DNA of 64,000 nucleotides from Salinibacterium sp. SWN167 (GCF_015864665.1 NZ_JADYWU010000003.1:3399-67398); one strand, 5' to 3'; shown: positions 53,622-62,318, counted from the first letter of the stretch. Numbers and translations are program-made. Notes: generated by a model from the sequence alone, not told the origin.

Positions 53622-53627
53622 AATCTA
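53622..53627 (-). promoter_or_regulatory. -10 box for leaderless dapB
   Basis: TAGATT on the minus strand is followed by 6 nt and the ATG. Confidence 0.45.
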
Positions 53628-53673
53628 CCAATCCTGAGCGGGCTCACCGACTACTCCCCCGCTGCGCCGCGAG

Positions 53674-53679
53674 TACTCT
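53674..53679 (+). promoter_or_regulatory. -10 box for leaderless GNAT gene
   Basis: TACTCT is followed by 6 nt and the GTG at 53686. Together with the dapB box this makes a second divergent pair of leaderless promoters. Confidence 0.45.
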
Positions 53680-53685
53680 GGTGCT

Positions 53686-54225
53686 GTGCCACAGTTTCGC
53701 TCTCTTCCCGTGACGGATGCCCTCGCCCACGAACTTCTGACGGAATACTTCAGCTACCGTGCTGAGACCTTCCCGACGCCCTCTGGCTATGTCACTACGT
53801 TTCCCACGCCGGAACAGTTCACTGAGCCGCGCGGGGTTTTCCTGGTCATCGAGACGGCCCCCGAGCCTGCTGCTGGCCCCGGACGTGATGCGAAGCCCAC
53901 CGTTGCATCGGAAGCATCTGCCGTTGATGCTCAGTCGAAGGCGACCGCACTCGGCTGTGGCGGCATCCGCCAACTTGAGCCCGGCAGGTTCGAGGTGAAG
54001 CACCTGTGGGTGCGCCCTGATGGTCGCGGTAAGGGTCTTGGCCGCCAGCTTCTCAGCGAACTCGAACGACGCGCACGCGCCTGGGGCGCTACGGAACTCG
54101 TACTCGACACCAACGAAAGCCTCGCCGCGGCTGGTGGGCTCTACCGTTCAAGCGGCTTCGAGCCGTGCGAGCCCTACAACGACAACTCGAACGCCACAAC
54201 CTGGTACCTCAAGACGCTGCGCTAA
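53686..54225 (+). CDS. GNAT-family N-acetyltransferase
   Basis: 179 residues from a GTG. The acetyl-CoA site is VRPDGRGKGLGRQLL (residues about 110-124), then LDTNESLAAAGGLYRSSGFEPCEPYNDN, typical of GNAT enzymes acting on small molecules or amino groups. A 25-residue Ala/Ser-rich insertion (about 60-85) interrupts the N-terminal half and may be a flexible loop. Substrate unknown. Confidence 0.83.
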   Translation: MPQFRSLPVTDALAHELLTEYFSYRAETFPTPSGYVTTFPTPEQFTEPRGVFLVIETAPEPAAGPGRDAKPTVASEASAVDAQSKATALGCGGIRQLEPGRFEVKHLWVRPDGRGKGLGRQLLSELERRARAWGATELVLDTNESLAAAGGLYRSSGFEPCEPYNDNSNATTWYLKTLR

Positions 54226-54265
54226 TCCCTGCAAGGGCCGACCCAACCTTGCCGAGCAGGACTGG

Positions 54266-54874
54266 CTAGTAGGGCTGTTCCGTTGGCAACCCGGTGCGCA
54301 GCTCAGCGGGCAAGTGCCCGAGGTCATTATGGGTCACGAGCACGGGTGGCTTGGCACTACGCACACGGATAATTGTCAGCCCGCAATTGGCCTGATTGAG
54401 GCCGAGCCAGCGCCACTGATCCCCGCCAAGCACTTCGCGCACGAACCACGAAATCACAAAGTTGTGGGTAATAAGAAGGTCATGACGGTCTTCGCGCGCC
54501 GGAGTCAAAAACTCGTTGACGGCATCTTCCATTTGCGCCTGCCCGGCGTCGATCTCTTCATCCGTCACGGAACCGAAGAAGGGCTCAAAGGCTGCGGGCA
54601 TATCGTGAGTGGGGCCGCTGGGAATGCAGTCCATGAGTAGCGTCGTCGGCTGAGACTCAAGGGCGGGCATCCGCTCGGTCATAATCGCGGCTGTCTCTTC
54701 TGCACGCTGCAACGGCGAATGGAACGCTCGAGTGAAGGGAACCCCGCTCAGTCGTTCAGAGATCGCTTGGGCCTGCCGGACTCCTTTGCCCGACAACGGT
54801 CCGTCGGGTAACCCGTGCTCTGCGTCCTGCTGCTCTCCGTGCCGTACGAGATACAGGTAATGCGCCATCATCAT
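54266..54874 (-). CDS. Histidine-phosphatase family protein
   Basis: 202 residues. Phospho-accepting LVRHGE at residues 9-14 and the second catalytic His in DLLITHNFVISWFV. The His-phosphatase (phosphoglycerate mutase-like) fold is clear, substrate unknown. It follows the M16 peptidase by 12 bp and is likely co-transcribed. A cluster of Met codons at the start makes the exact start uncertain by one or two residues. Confidence 0.85.
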   Translation of the reverse strand: MMMAHYLYLVRHGEQQDAEHGLPDGPLSGKGVRQAQAISERLSGVPFTRAFHSPLQRAEETAAIMTERMPALESQPTTLLMDCIPSGPTHDMPAAFEPFFGSVTDEEIDAGQAQMEDAVNEFLTPAREDRHDLLITHNFVISWFVREVLGGDQWRWLGLNQANCGLTIIRVRSAKPPVLVTHNDLGHLPAELRTGLPTEQPY

Positions 54875-54886
54875 TCCTTTGCTGAT

Positions 54887-56257
54887 CTAGCTCTGGGCAA
54901 CGTTGCCGAGAGCAAGCCCCGAGAACATCTCTTCGTTGACGGCCCCGACCGCTGCAATAGAGAGGGGGCGCGACGAGAGTTCATGAGCAAGTTCTTGGAT
55001 GTCGTCGGCAGTAACTGCCGAGATGCGGGCAATGGAGGCGTCGAGGTCGACGAACTCACCGAGAGTGAGCTCACTGCGGCCGAGGCGTGACATGCGGGAA
55101 TCGGAGTCTTCGAGCGCGAGCGCTGACCCTCCCCGCAACTGGCCAATCGCACGGCTGATCTCTTCGTCGGTGACGTGGGCGGTACCTAGCTTGTGGAACT
55201 CCGCGAGCATCAGGTCAGTAACCTGGGTGACTTTCTCGGGCGAGCATCCGGCATAAATACCAAACACGCCTGCGTCGGAGTAGCTCGGTGAGAACGAGTA
55301 GACGGAGTAGGCAAGCCCGCGCTTTTCGCGCACCTCTTGGAAAAGGCGCGACGACATGCCGCTGCCCAGGATCGAGTTCAACACCGTCAGCGTTGCGCGA
55401 CGACTATCGGTCGCGGAGAGGCCTTCGACCCCGGCGATGATATTGGCCTGCTCGATGGGGCGATGCGTGACGTGCAGCCGTTGGCCCGGGGTCAGCACCG
55501 GAGAATGCGCGCTGCCAGAGAGGTCGCGACGCGCAACCGGAGCTGCTTCTACCGAGAGATCCCAGCCGGCCGAAACGAGGCACGCGGAAATCGCTGCTAC
55601 GAGTTCATCGTGGTCAACCGCCCCTGCCACCGTGATGACGAGGTCTTGCGGACGATAGTTGGCTTGGTAATGGTCCCAGACGGCATCGCGCGAGATCGCA
55701 TTGATGGTGTCGGGGCTTCCCCCAATAGGACGGCCGAGTGGATGAGCGCCGAACACGGCCTCGAAGTAGCGCTCGCTGGCAACATCCGTGGGATCGTCGT
55801 CGGCCATCGCCAGTTCTTCGAGAATGACGCCGCGCTCGTTAGCGAACTCGGTGGGATCGATGAGGCTTGACGTGAGCATGTCGCCGATGACCTCGATCGC
55901 CATCGGCAGGTCGATGTCTTGCACCTTGGCGTAGTAACAGGTGTATTCCTTGGCCGTCATCGCGTTGTGCTCACCGCCCACAGCATCGAAGCTCACAGCA
56001 ATGTCAAGAGCCGAACGCGCGGCGGTGCCTTTGAACAACAGGTGCTCAAGAAAGTGCGTGGCGCCGAATGTCTCGGGATGTTCGTCACGGGAACCGGCAG
56101 CAACCCAGTAGCCCACGGTTGCGCTGCGCGCTCCGGGTACTTGTTCGCTCAGAATGCGCACACCGCTCGGCAAAACAGTTCTACGAACGAGACTGTCGCC
56201 GGTTGCGGTGAACGACAGTTCGGGAAGGTCAAGAGGAAGAATTACAGCGTCGCTCAT
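54887..56257 (-). CDS. M16-family metallopeptidase (PepR-like)
   Basis: 456 residues from ATG 56257 (MSDAVILPLDLPELSF). The inverted zinc motif HFLEH is at residues 68-72 in GATHFLEHLLFKGTAAR, with the third ligand in VILEELAMADDDP. The two-lobed layout has a second domain from about 230. Actinobacterial relatives lie next to pnp; here other genes intervene. A longer frame upstream would run over the TetR operator and is unlikely. Confidence 0.9.
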   Translation of the reverse strand: MSDAVILPLDLPELSFTATGDSLVRRTVLPSGVRILSEQVPGARSATVGYWVAAGSRDEHPETFGATHFLEHLLFKGTAARSALDIAVSFDAVGGEHNAMTAKEYTCYYAKVQDIDLPMAIEVIGDMLTSSLIDPTEFANERGVILEELAMADDDPTDVASERYFEAVFGAHPLGRPIGGSPDTINAISRDAVWDHYQANYRPQDLVITVAGAVDHDELVAAISACLVSAGWDLSVEAAPVARRDLSGSAHSPVLTPGQRLHVTHRPIEQANIIAGVEGLSATDSRRATLTVLNSILGSGMSSRLFQEVREKRGLAYSVYSFSPSYSDAGVFGIYAGCSPEKVTQVTDLMLAEFHKLGTAHVTDEEISRAIGQLRGGSALALEDSDSRMSRLGRSELTLGEFVDLDASIARISAVTADDIQELAHELSSRPLSIAAVGAVNEEMFSGLALGNVAQS

Positions 56258-56347
56258 CACCACTGAGCCTACGTCATTTGTCTCTCTCCTGAGCCGATTG
56301 CTCAGATTCGGTCGGATTGCGTCCCCCATATTGGGGTGAAAAAAAGG

Positions 56348-56373
56348 GGACAGACAGACTTGTCTGTATGTCC
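56348..56373. promoter_or_regulatory. TetR operator dyad
   Basis: Arms GGACAGACAGAC and GTCTGTATGTCC flank TT: 11 of 12 positions are complementary. It overlaps the -35 box of the tetR promoter, the position expected for an autorepressor site. Confidence 0.6.
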
Positions 56374-56387
56374 TCACATGCTAATGT
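56360..56387 (+). promoter_or_regulatory. tetR promoter
   Basis: TTGTCT (56360-56365) and TAATGT (56382-56387) with 16-bp spacer. The start would fall near 56393-56396, just before the first ACCCGAA hairpin. Confidence 0.5.
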
Positions 56388-56395
56388 TCTTTCTA

Positions 56396-56543
56396 GGCAC
56401 CCGAAGCCGACAACCCATCATCCGGACCCGAACCGGTTGATGTAAACCACATAACCCAGACCCGAATCCGGGTTATGAAACAAACCGCATCGCTTGGACC
56501 CGAATCTAGCGATGCACATAGTGGGGACAGTTCCTGATCCGAA
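56396..56543 (+). promoter_or_regulatory. Tandem hairpin leader with invariant ACCCGAA loops
   Basis: Four copies of ACCCGAA (56399-56405, 56426-56432, 56460-56466, 56498-56504) each sit in the loop of a hairpin whose stem differs from the others but pairs perfectly. Stem 1 is GGC/GCC. Stem 2 is CATCA, T-T mismatch, CCGG with CCGG and TGATG. Stem 3 is CATAACCC/GGGTTATG with an inner A-C mismatch and G-C pair. Stem 4 is GCATCGCT/AGCGATGC, T-T mismatch and two inner pairs. A variant ATCCGAA (56537-56543) precedes the GGAAGGAG site of tetR. The array fills most of the 175-nt leader. I know no RNA family with this loop. Confidence 0.7.
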
Positions 56544-56567
56544 CCTCCACGGAAGGAGTGCGCTGCG

Positions 56568-57158
56568 ATGGTATTTGAGACACCAGAGACCGCGCAGCGC
56601 GCTCCGGCCAAAGGCCGCATCTTAGAGACGGCCAACACACTCTTCTACCAAGACGGCATTCTGAACGTCGGGGTAGACCGCATCATCGCCCAGTCGAGCG
56701 TGACCAAGGCAACCTTCTACAAGCACTACCGTTCAAAAGACAACCTCATCCTTGAGTACGTCAAGAGCCGCCGTGCCGCCGTTGAGGGTGACGTGCAGTC
56801 GATAATCGACAACGCCGCCTCACCGCACGACGCTGTTCTTGGCCTCCTGGAGTCAGTCGCTGCGGAGCTCACTAAGCCCGACTTCCGTGGATGCCCGTTT
56901 CTCAACGTTGTCGCAGAGTTCCCCGACCCGACGCACCCCGTCCGTATGCTGATCGCTGATCACCGCGACTGGTACAACGAGTCGCTCTACGAACTTATGC
57001 GCGCCGCAGAGCACCCCTTTGCCGGCGACGCCGCTGACGAGCTCATGCTCGCCAAGGATGGTGCCCTCGCCGGTGGCTACGCTGGCGACACCATCGCTGC
57101 TGGCGCCGCCATGGCCCGCGTGGTCAAGCGCGTACTCTCTGACTCAGTGAAGGTCTAG
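56568..57158 (+). CDS. TetR/AcrR-family transcriptional regulator
   Basis: 196 residues with N-terminal HTH (about 17-63, VDRIIAQSSVTKATFYKHYRSK) and an all-helical ligand domain containing GCPFLNVVAEFPDPTHPV. Related regulators of this subtype sense small hydrophobic compounds and repress neighbouring redox or efflux genes. GGAAGGAG lies 9 nt before the ATG. Operator-like dyad overlaps its own promoter, and a matching half-site precedes the aldo/keto reductase gene. The long hairpin leader is unusual for a tetR gene. Confidence 0.9.
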   Translation: MVFETPETAQRAPAKGRILETANTLFYQDGILNVGVDRIIAQSSVTKATFYKHYRSKDNLILEYVKSRRAAVEGDVQSIIDNAASPHDAVLGLLESVAAELTKPDFRGCPFLNVVAEFPDPTHPVRMLIADHRDWYNESLYELMRAAEHPFAGDAADELMLAKDGALAGGYAGDTIAAGAAMARVVKRVLSDSVKV

Positions 57159-57269
57159 CGACCCACCTGCGCGCCCGATTCCCCGTGACGGTGAGGCACG
57201 CTGACGGCTGGAACGAAGCAGTAGCGAGAGACGCGATCGACGCCAGAACGCGCCTGCTACAAACGCGCG

Positions 57270-58262
57270 TTAGAAGTTAGAGACGCGATCCAACTCGGCT
57301 GACTGGTGCCGCGTCAATTGCACGCGCGCCGCCGCGATGAGCTCAGGAACCTGCTCTGCACGGCTAGCGCTCACCACGGGTGCGACAACACCAGGCTTGT
57401 TCAAGAGCCACGCCAAAGCGATCGTCGCAACGCTTTCATCCTGCTCTTCGGCGACTCCGTCGAGAGCATTCAAAATCTTGATACCGCGGCGACGCAGGTA
57501 CTGCGCCGCATCGTGACCGCGCGAGTTGAGCGCCAGATCGGCACGCTGTCGGTACTTGCCGCTCAAGAACCCACTAGCCAGCGCGAACCGAGGCATCACA
57601 CCTAGGCCTTGAATGGCTGCCACGTGGGCGAGCCCGGTTTCGTACTCTTGGCGGTGAAGAAGGTTGTAGTGCGCCTGCACAGCCACCATGGGGGCAACGC
57701 CCATCTGACCGCACGCGATGCGCGCCTGGATAAGGCGATTGCCCGTGTGATCGGAACCGCCGAAGTAGCGCACTTTGCCTTCGCCGATAAGTTCGTCGAC
57801 CGCGAGCAGAGTCTCGTCGAAGTCGACACTCTCGTCATCGACGTGCAGGTACAAAAGATCGATGTGGGATGTCCCTAACCGCGCAAGCGAGGCATCCACC
57901 GAACGCTTGATGGCGTCCGCTTCCATGCCGGGGTTATCGCGGCTCTTGCCGACCTTGGTCGCCACCACAATCTGATCGCGATTGCGACGGACGCGCATCC
58001 ACTTTCCGATCATTAGCTCACTGCGACCAGAAGCATAGGAGTCTGCTGTGTCGATGAAGTTGCCACCGCCGTCGGCGAAAGCGTTGAGGATCGATGCTGT
58101 TGCAGCATCATCTGCGGTCCAGCCGAAGATGTTTCCGCTGAGCGCAACCGGGAAAACACGGAGGTCAGATGACCCGATTACCCGGGTAGAGAAATGCTGC
58201 CCAGTTACTGGACGCGCGCGAGTGGAACCCGTCAGTGATTGAGTCGGGTGCACCTGCGTCAT
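57270..58262 (-). CDS. Aldo/keto reductase
   Basis: 330 residues from ATG 58262, with GGGAGG 6 nt upstream. (beta/alpha)8 NADP reductase: catalytic Asp/Tyr in NFIDTADSYASGRSE, Lys in VVATKVGKS, His in LLYLHVDDESVDF. C-terminal NADP segment VVAPVVSASRAEQVPELI. Convergent with tetR; the shared half-operator suggests repression by the TetR protein. Substrate unknown. Confidence 0.9.
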   Translation of the reverse strand: MTQVHPTQSLTGSTRARPVTGQHFSTRVIGSSDLRVFPVALSGNIFGWTADDAATASILNAFADGGGNFIDTADSYASGRSELMIGKWMRVRRNRDQIVVATKVGKSRDNPGMEADAIKRSVDASLARLGTSHIDLLYLHVDDESVDFDETLLAVDELIGEGKVRYFGGSDHTGNRLIQARIACGQMGVAPMVAVQAHYNLLHRQEYETGLAHVAAIQGLGVMPRFALASGFLSGKYRQRADLALNSRGHDAAQYLRRRGIKILNALDGVAEEQDESVATIALAWLLNKPGVVAPVVSASRAEQVPELIAAARVQLTRHQSAELDRVSNF

Positions 58263-58320
58263 AACGGCCTCCCACAAGGCTTTTGGTAAGAATATGTCGC
58301 CACAGCACTGAATGGAGGGA

Positions 58321-58332
58321 GGACAGACAGAT
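58321..58332. promoter_or_regulatory. TetR half-operator upstream of the aldo/keto reductase
   Basis: GGACAGACAGAT repeats 11 of 12 bases of the left arm of the operator at 56348. The partner half is poor (GGAC ends match), so binding may be weaker. Confidence 0.45.
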
Positions 58333-58455
58333 CGTTATTAGTCCGTGTCGAAAACTGTCATTTTCGGGTCACACGCCCCGTGAAAGTGTCATCCGGACGT
58401 CATTCTCGTCATACTGGCCCCAGCGTCGTTTTTTGCAACCGAAAGGACAATCACC

Positions 58456-58986
58456 GTGAATGACCCCAACTGGAAACTGCCTCAAGTCCCCTCATTTGCG
58501 CTCGAAAGTCCCGACTTCGAAGAGGGCGGCATGCTTCCCCAGTGGGCTCGCTCCGGAATTGCGAATGCCGGCGGCGAAGATCGCTCCCCCACGTTGCACT
58601 GGCACGGCTTCCCTTCCGGCACGAAGAGCTTCGCGCTGACGGTCTTTGACCCTGATGCCCCCACCGGCAGCGGCTGGTGGCACTGGGCGGTCTACAACAT
58701 CCCCGCCTCCGTTGAGTCGTTGCCGCACGACGCCGGCAATCCGGATGGCCAACTCCTGCCCAACGGCGCAATTGCTCTTCCCAACGAACTGCGGCTCACC
58801 TCGTTCCAAGGAGCAGCCCCTCCCGCTGGCCATGGGCCGCACCGCTATGTCTTCACCGTGAGTGCACTCAACGTCGAGCGCCTCGACGTTGCCGAAGGAA
58901 GCACTCCCGCCATGCTGGGGTTCGCACTACGCGACCACATCGTTGCCCGCGCCCAGCTGATCGGCCTGTCGAGCACTAGCGAGTAG
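58456..58986 (+). CDS. YbhB/YbcL-family Raf kinase inhibitor-like (PEBP) protein
   Basis: 176 residues from GTG with AAAGGA upstream. PEBP fold motifs: DRSPTLHWHGFP, FALTVFDPDAPTGSGWWHWAVYNIP (the conserved Asp-Pro and His ligand-binding pocket) and GPHRYVFTVSALNVERLD. No signal peptide, so cytoplasmic, unlike E. coli YbcL. Function unsettled in bacteria. Divergent from the reductase over 193 bp. Confidence 0.88.
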   Translation: MNDPNWKLPQVPSFALESPDFEEGGMLPQWARSGIANAGGEDRSPTLHWHGFPSGTKSFALTVFDPDAPTGSGWWHWAVYNIPASVESLPHDAGNPDGQLLPNGAIALPNELRLTSFQGAAPPAGHGPHRYVFTVSALNVERLDVAEGSTPAMLGFALRDHIVARAQLIGLSSTSE

Positions 58987-59045
58987 CTCGCTTACGAAAC
59001 GCTCGGCCGAAAGCGCGCAGCAGAAAGCGCAGGCACGACGAGCAT

Positions 59046-59064
59046 CCCGTATCGGGAATACGGG
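59046..59064. terminator. Terminator after the PEBP gene
   Basis: CCCGTAT and ATACGGG (7 bp) with loop CGGGA lie about 60 bp beyond the PEBP stop, between convergent genes. Confidence 0.5.
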
Positions 59065-59092
59065 CAATCGGGAGAACGCGAGAGTCTCTGAC

Positions 59093-59245
59093 TTAGGTGT
59101 TACGGCGGTAGTAGTGCGGCACGCGTTCGTAGCCTCGGTTGCGCATCTTCGCAACAACCACGCTGACGACCACGACGATTACAACAATGCCGAGCGCCAC
59201 CCACAAATACCATGCGGTCTCTAGCCAAATGAGCATGTCGCTCAT
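59093..59245 (-). CDS. Small single-pass membrane protein
   Basis: 50 residues from ATG 59245: a short exterior part, one long hydrophobic helix (about 12-33, VALGIVVIVVVVSVVVAKM) and a basic, Arg-rich tail. No Shine-Dalgarno is obvious; a GTG 13 codons upstream would give 63 residues. Unknown; possibly a membrane-anchoring or stress peptide. Coding status is moderate. Confidence 0.5.
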   Translation of the reverse strand: MSDMLIWLETAWYLWVALGIVVIVVVVSVVVAKMRNRGYERVPHYYRRNT

Positions 59246-59410
59246 GAAGGCATCAAGAGGTGTAGTGATTCGGGTCACAACCACACAATAGCGCGGTAAC
59301 CCCCACCTAGCGGCACCCCAACGAAGGGCAGACTAGGGTGACTACCCCCTTTCTAGCTGTCATTTGCGCAAGAAAGTTTTCGTGCGCACACTCCCCCCGT
59401 GCCGTTAACG

Positions 59411-59447
59411 ACACAGCGCCCCTTCTCAACGAGAAGAGGCGCCGTGT
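59411..59447 (-). terminator. Terminator after pnp
   Basis: A long imperfect hairpin: GCGCC/GGCGC and CTTCTC/GAGAAG with bulges, closed by ACAC/GTGT. It starts 20 bp beyond the pnp stop on the minus strand. Confidence 0.6.
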
Positions 59448-59466
59448 GATGTGCGTTTAGCGGGAC

Positions 59467-61716
59467 TTAGCTTTCGTCAGCGGGAGCCGCTGCTTCTGCG
59501 TCAGCCTCGTCGAGGACGGGAGCAAGCGAGAGCTTGCCACGGTCATCGATCTTGGTGATTTCAACCTGAATCTTCTGGCCGACTCCGAGCACGTCTTCGA
59601 CGTTCTCAACACGCTTGCCACCGGCAAGCTTGCGAACCTCGGAGATGTGCAGCAGACCGTCTTTACCAGGGGTGAGCGAAACGAAAGCACCAAAGGTAGC
59701 GATCTTGACGACCGTACCCAAGAAGCGCTCGCCAACCTCAGGGTTGAGCGGGTTCGCGATAGCGTTGACCGCCGCGCGTGCAGCCTCAGCAGAAGGACCA
59801 TCGACAGCGCCGATGTAGACCGTTCCGTCATCCTCAATTGAGATGTCGGCTCCGGTGTCATCCTGGATCTGGTTGATGTTCTTGCCCTTCGGGCCAATCA
59901 GCTCACCGATCTTGTCGATCGGAATCTGAACCGAGATCACGCGAGGTGCCGTGGGGGCCATCTCGTCAGGAGCATCGATTGCAGCGTTGATCACCGAAAG
60001 AATCGCGGTACGCGCTTCTTTGGCCTGCTTGAGTGCACCGTCGAGAACCGACGAAGGCAAACCAGCGAGCTTGGTGTCGAGCTGGATAGCGGTGATGAAC
60101 TCACTCGTACCGGCAACCTTGAAGTCCATGTCGCCGAGAGCATCTTCAGCACCGAGGATGTCGGTGAGAGCTGCGTAGCGCGTGACGCCATCAACTTCAT
60201 CCGAGATCAGGCCCATAGCGATACCCGCAACCGGTGCGCGCAGCGGCACACCAGCGTTGAGCAGCGACAGAGTCGATGCACAGACGGAACCCATCGACGT
60301 TGAACCGTTGGAACCGAGAGCCTCGGATACCTGGCGGATCGCGTAAGGGAAATCTTCACGCGCAGGAAGCACCGGTGCGATGGCGCGCTCGGCAAGGAAG
60401 CCGTGCCCGATCTCGCGACGCTTCGGGCTACCAACGCGACCGGTCTCACCAGTCGAGTAGGGCGGGAAGTTGTAGTGGTGCATGTAGCGCTTCTTGGTCA
60501 CTGGTGCCAGTGAGTCAATCTGCTGCTCCATCTTGAGCATGTTCAGCGTGGTGACACCCAAGATCTGAGTCTCGCCGCGCTGGAAGATTGCCGAACCGTG
60601 AACGCGAGGAATGACCTCAACCTCAGCATCGAGCGCACGAATGTCGCTCAAGCCACGGCCGTCGATACGGATGCCCTCGGTAAGGACGCGAGTGCGCATG
60701 ACCTTCTTGCTGACGGCCTTGTACGCTCCGCCAACCATGCCGAGAACGTCTTCGCCGAGTTCTTCAGCGTCGACCTTGGACTGAACCTCAGCCTTGACGC
60801 GAGCCTTGAGCTCGTCATCAGCGGTCTGGCGCTCGATCTTGTCCGCGATCTTGTAGACATCGCGAAGCTCAGCTTCAGCGATTTCGCTTACCGCGTTGTA
60901 CGCCTGGTCGGAGTACGGCGGGAAGAGCTTGAACTCGGCAACGGGCTTGGCAGCCTTGGTCGAGACCTCGAGCTGAGCCTTCACAAGCTGCTTGAGGAAC
61001 GGCTTGGAAGCTTCGAGACCCTGAGCAACAACAGCCTCGTCGGGCTTGGTCGCGCCAGCCTTGATGAGCTCCCAGCTGTTCTCGGTAGCTTCTGCTTCCA
61101 CCATCATGATGGCGATGTCTTCTTCACCCTTGTCGTTGGTGACCATGCGGCCAGCAACGGTGAGGTCGAAGACAGCGTCAGCAAGCTGGCTGTACTTCGG
61201 GAAGGCAACCCACTGGTCGTTGATCAAAGCCATGCGGATGCCGGCAACCGGACCATAGAACGGGAGTCCTGAGATCTGGGTGCTGAGCGATGCGGCGTTG
61301 ATCGCGAGAGCGTCGTAGAACTCGTCCGGAGCGATGCTCAGAACAGTGATGACGATCTGAACTTCGTTGCGGAGACCCTCAACGAACGTCGGACGCATCG
61401 GACGGTCGATGAGACGGCAGACAAGGATCGCTTCCGTGGAGGGACGACCCTCGCGGCGGAAGAAGCTTCCGGGGATCTTGCCGGCAGCGTACGAACGCTC
61501 TTCGACATCCACGGTGAGCGGGAAGAAGTCGAAGCCTTCACGCGGGTGCTTACCCGCGCTCGTGGCGCTCAAGATCATTGTTTCTTCGTCGAGGTACGCA
61601 GCAACGGCACCCTGTGCCTGCTGAGCGAGTCGACCGGTTTCGAAGCGCACGGTGCGCTTGCCGAACTTGCCGTTATCGAGAACGGCTTCGGCGAATGTGA
61701 TTTCTGGACCCTCCAT
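59467..61716 (-). CDS. pnp: Polyribonucleotide nucleotidyltransferase (PNPase)
   Basis: 3'-5' phosphorolytic exoribonuclease, also able to add tails; 749 residues from ATG 61716 (AAAGGAG upstream). Two RNase PH domains flank a helical domain. The second carries the active-site segments [24 protein letters not shown] and [20 protein letters not shown]-terminal KH ([16 protein letters not shown]) and S1 ([15 protein letters not shown]) domains bind RNA. Its usual partner rpsO is not adjacent. A structured leader suggests autoregulation. Confidence 0.97.
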   Translation of the reverse strand: MEGPEITFAEAVLDNGKFGKRTVRFETGRLAQQAQGAVAAYLDEETMILSATSAGKHPREGFDFFPLTVDVEERSYAAGKIPGSFFRREGRPSTEAILVCRLIDRPMRPTFVEGLRNEVQIVITVLSIAPDEFYDALAINAASLSTQISGLPFYGPVAGIRMALINDQWVAFPKYSQLADAVFDLTVAGRMVTNDKGEEDIAIMMVEAEATENSWELIKAGATKPDEAVVAQGLEASKPFLKQLVKAQLEVSTKAAKPVAEFKLFPPYSDQAYNAVSEIAEAELRDVYKIADKIERQTADDELKARVKAEVQSKVDAEELGEDVLGMVGGAYKAVSKKVMRTRVLTEGIRIDGRGLSDIRALDAEVEVIPRVHGSAIFQRGETQILGVTTLNMLKMEQQIDSLAPVTKKRYMHHYNFPPYSTGETGRVGSPKRREIGHGFLAERAIAPVLPAREDFPYAIRQVSEALGSNGSTSMGSVCASTLSLLNAGVPLRAPVAGIAMGLISDEVDGVTRYAALTDILGAEDALGDMDFKVAGTSEFITAIQLDTKLAGLPSSVLDGALKQAKEARTAILSVINAAIDAPDEMAPTAPRVISVQIPIDKIGELIGPKGKNINQIQDDTGADISIEDDGTVYIGAVDGPSAEAARAAVNAIANPLNPEVGERFLGTVVKIATFGAFVSLTPGKDGLLHISEVRKLAGGKRVENVEDVLGVGQKIQVEITKIDDRGKLSLAPVLDEADAEAAAPADES

Positions 61717-61740
61717 GCGGGGGTTTCTCCTTTGTTTTAC

Positions 61741-61960
61741 GTCGCGCACCCGTGTGGTGTGCGACTCGTCAAGGAGCAGGAGCGGGCAGAAGGACGCGAT
61801 GGTTCATGCGCATGCCTAGAGTGGCGGCGCATGTCTGGCCAACAGTAGAAAGCCTCCGAACGACTCGGAAAATTACCACCGGTGACCAGCTTCTTGCCAG
61901 CCTGCTCCGTGCGTTGCCCTCTAACTAGCAGGACAACTCCCCTAATCGTAGCACCGGGGG
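61741..61960 (-). promoter_or_regulatory. Structured 5' leader of pnp (Actino-pnp-like candidate)
   Basis: On the minus strand the 200 nt before pnp hold a hairpin near the start codon (61741-61765, 9-bp arms with one mismatch). A 7-bp CATGCGC/GCGCATG stem lies at 61805-61833, and CCGA-GTCGT-TCGG sits near 61860. Actinobacteria have a described Actino-pnp leader element; I cannot confirm a match by eye. A TACGAT -10 candidate lies near 61946-61951. The rest of 61717-62036 shows no gene. Confidence 0.5.
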
Positions 61961-62023
61961 CCTGTGAAGCCCCAGAGATTGGCGCGCGACACGAACGAGG
62001 AGCGCATTGCCCTAGAGGTGGCC

Positions 62024-62029
62024 TACGCT
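62024..62029 (+). promoter_or_regulatory. -10 box for leaderless DUF5302 gene
   Basis: TACGCT is followed by 7 nt and the ATG at 62037; no Shine-Dalgarno. Confidence 0.4.
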
Positions 62030-62036
62030 GACAAGT

Positions 62037-62219
62037 ATGGAACCCACAGAAGAGACACCCTCTGCGAGCGAAGAGAACAAGCGCAGGTTCCGCGAGGCGC
62101 TTGACCGCAAGCAGGGTAAGCAAACATCACGTCCAGGCCATTTGGATGCCGAATCGGCTATCCACGGCACGCAGGACCGCGCAGACCACAAGCGCGACTT
62201 CCGCCGCAAGACCGGGTAG
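62037..62219 (+). CDS. DUF5302-like small charged protein
   Basis: 60 residues, highly charged and probably disordered: an acidic N-terminus, RRFREALDRKQGKQ (16-29) and C-terminal DHKRDFRRKTG. This layout matches small actinobacterial DUF5302 proteins of unknown function. It has no Shine-Dalgarno but a TANNNT box 7 nt upstream. It is separated from the PPK2 gene by 111 bp. Confidence 0.75.
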   Translation: MEPTEETPSASEENKRRFREALDRKQGKQTSRPGHLDAESAIHGTQDRADHKRDFRRKTG

Positions 62220-62318
62220 TCACGGCTGAATGACGCGCAGTTCGACAGGCTTTTCCCGGTGAGATCAGGACTTCTGTCGCTGAGCTAAGTTTTTTCGAGC
62301 TATTTTTTCTACACGCTG

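Noticed and set aside
56396-56543. Reading the repeats as a CRISPR array or simple DNA direct repeats
   Set aside because: Only the 7-nt loop is constant; spacing varies and flanks form stems. There is no cas gene and no repeat of CRISPR length.
56396-56543. ANTAR or mini-ykkC type element
   Set aside because: ANTAR needs hexaloops with A1 and G4, and mini-ykkC needs ACGR loops; the heptaloop ACCCGAA fits neither.
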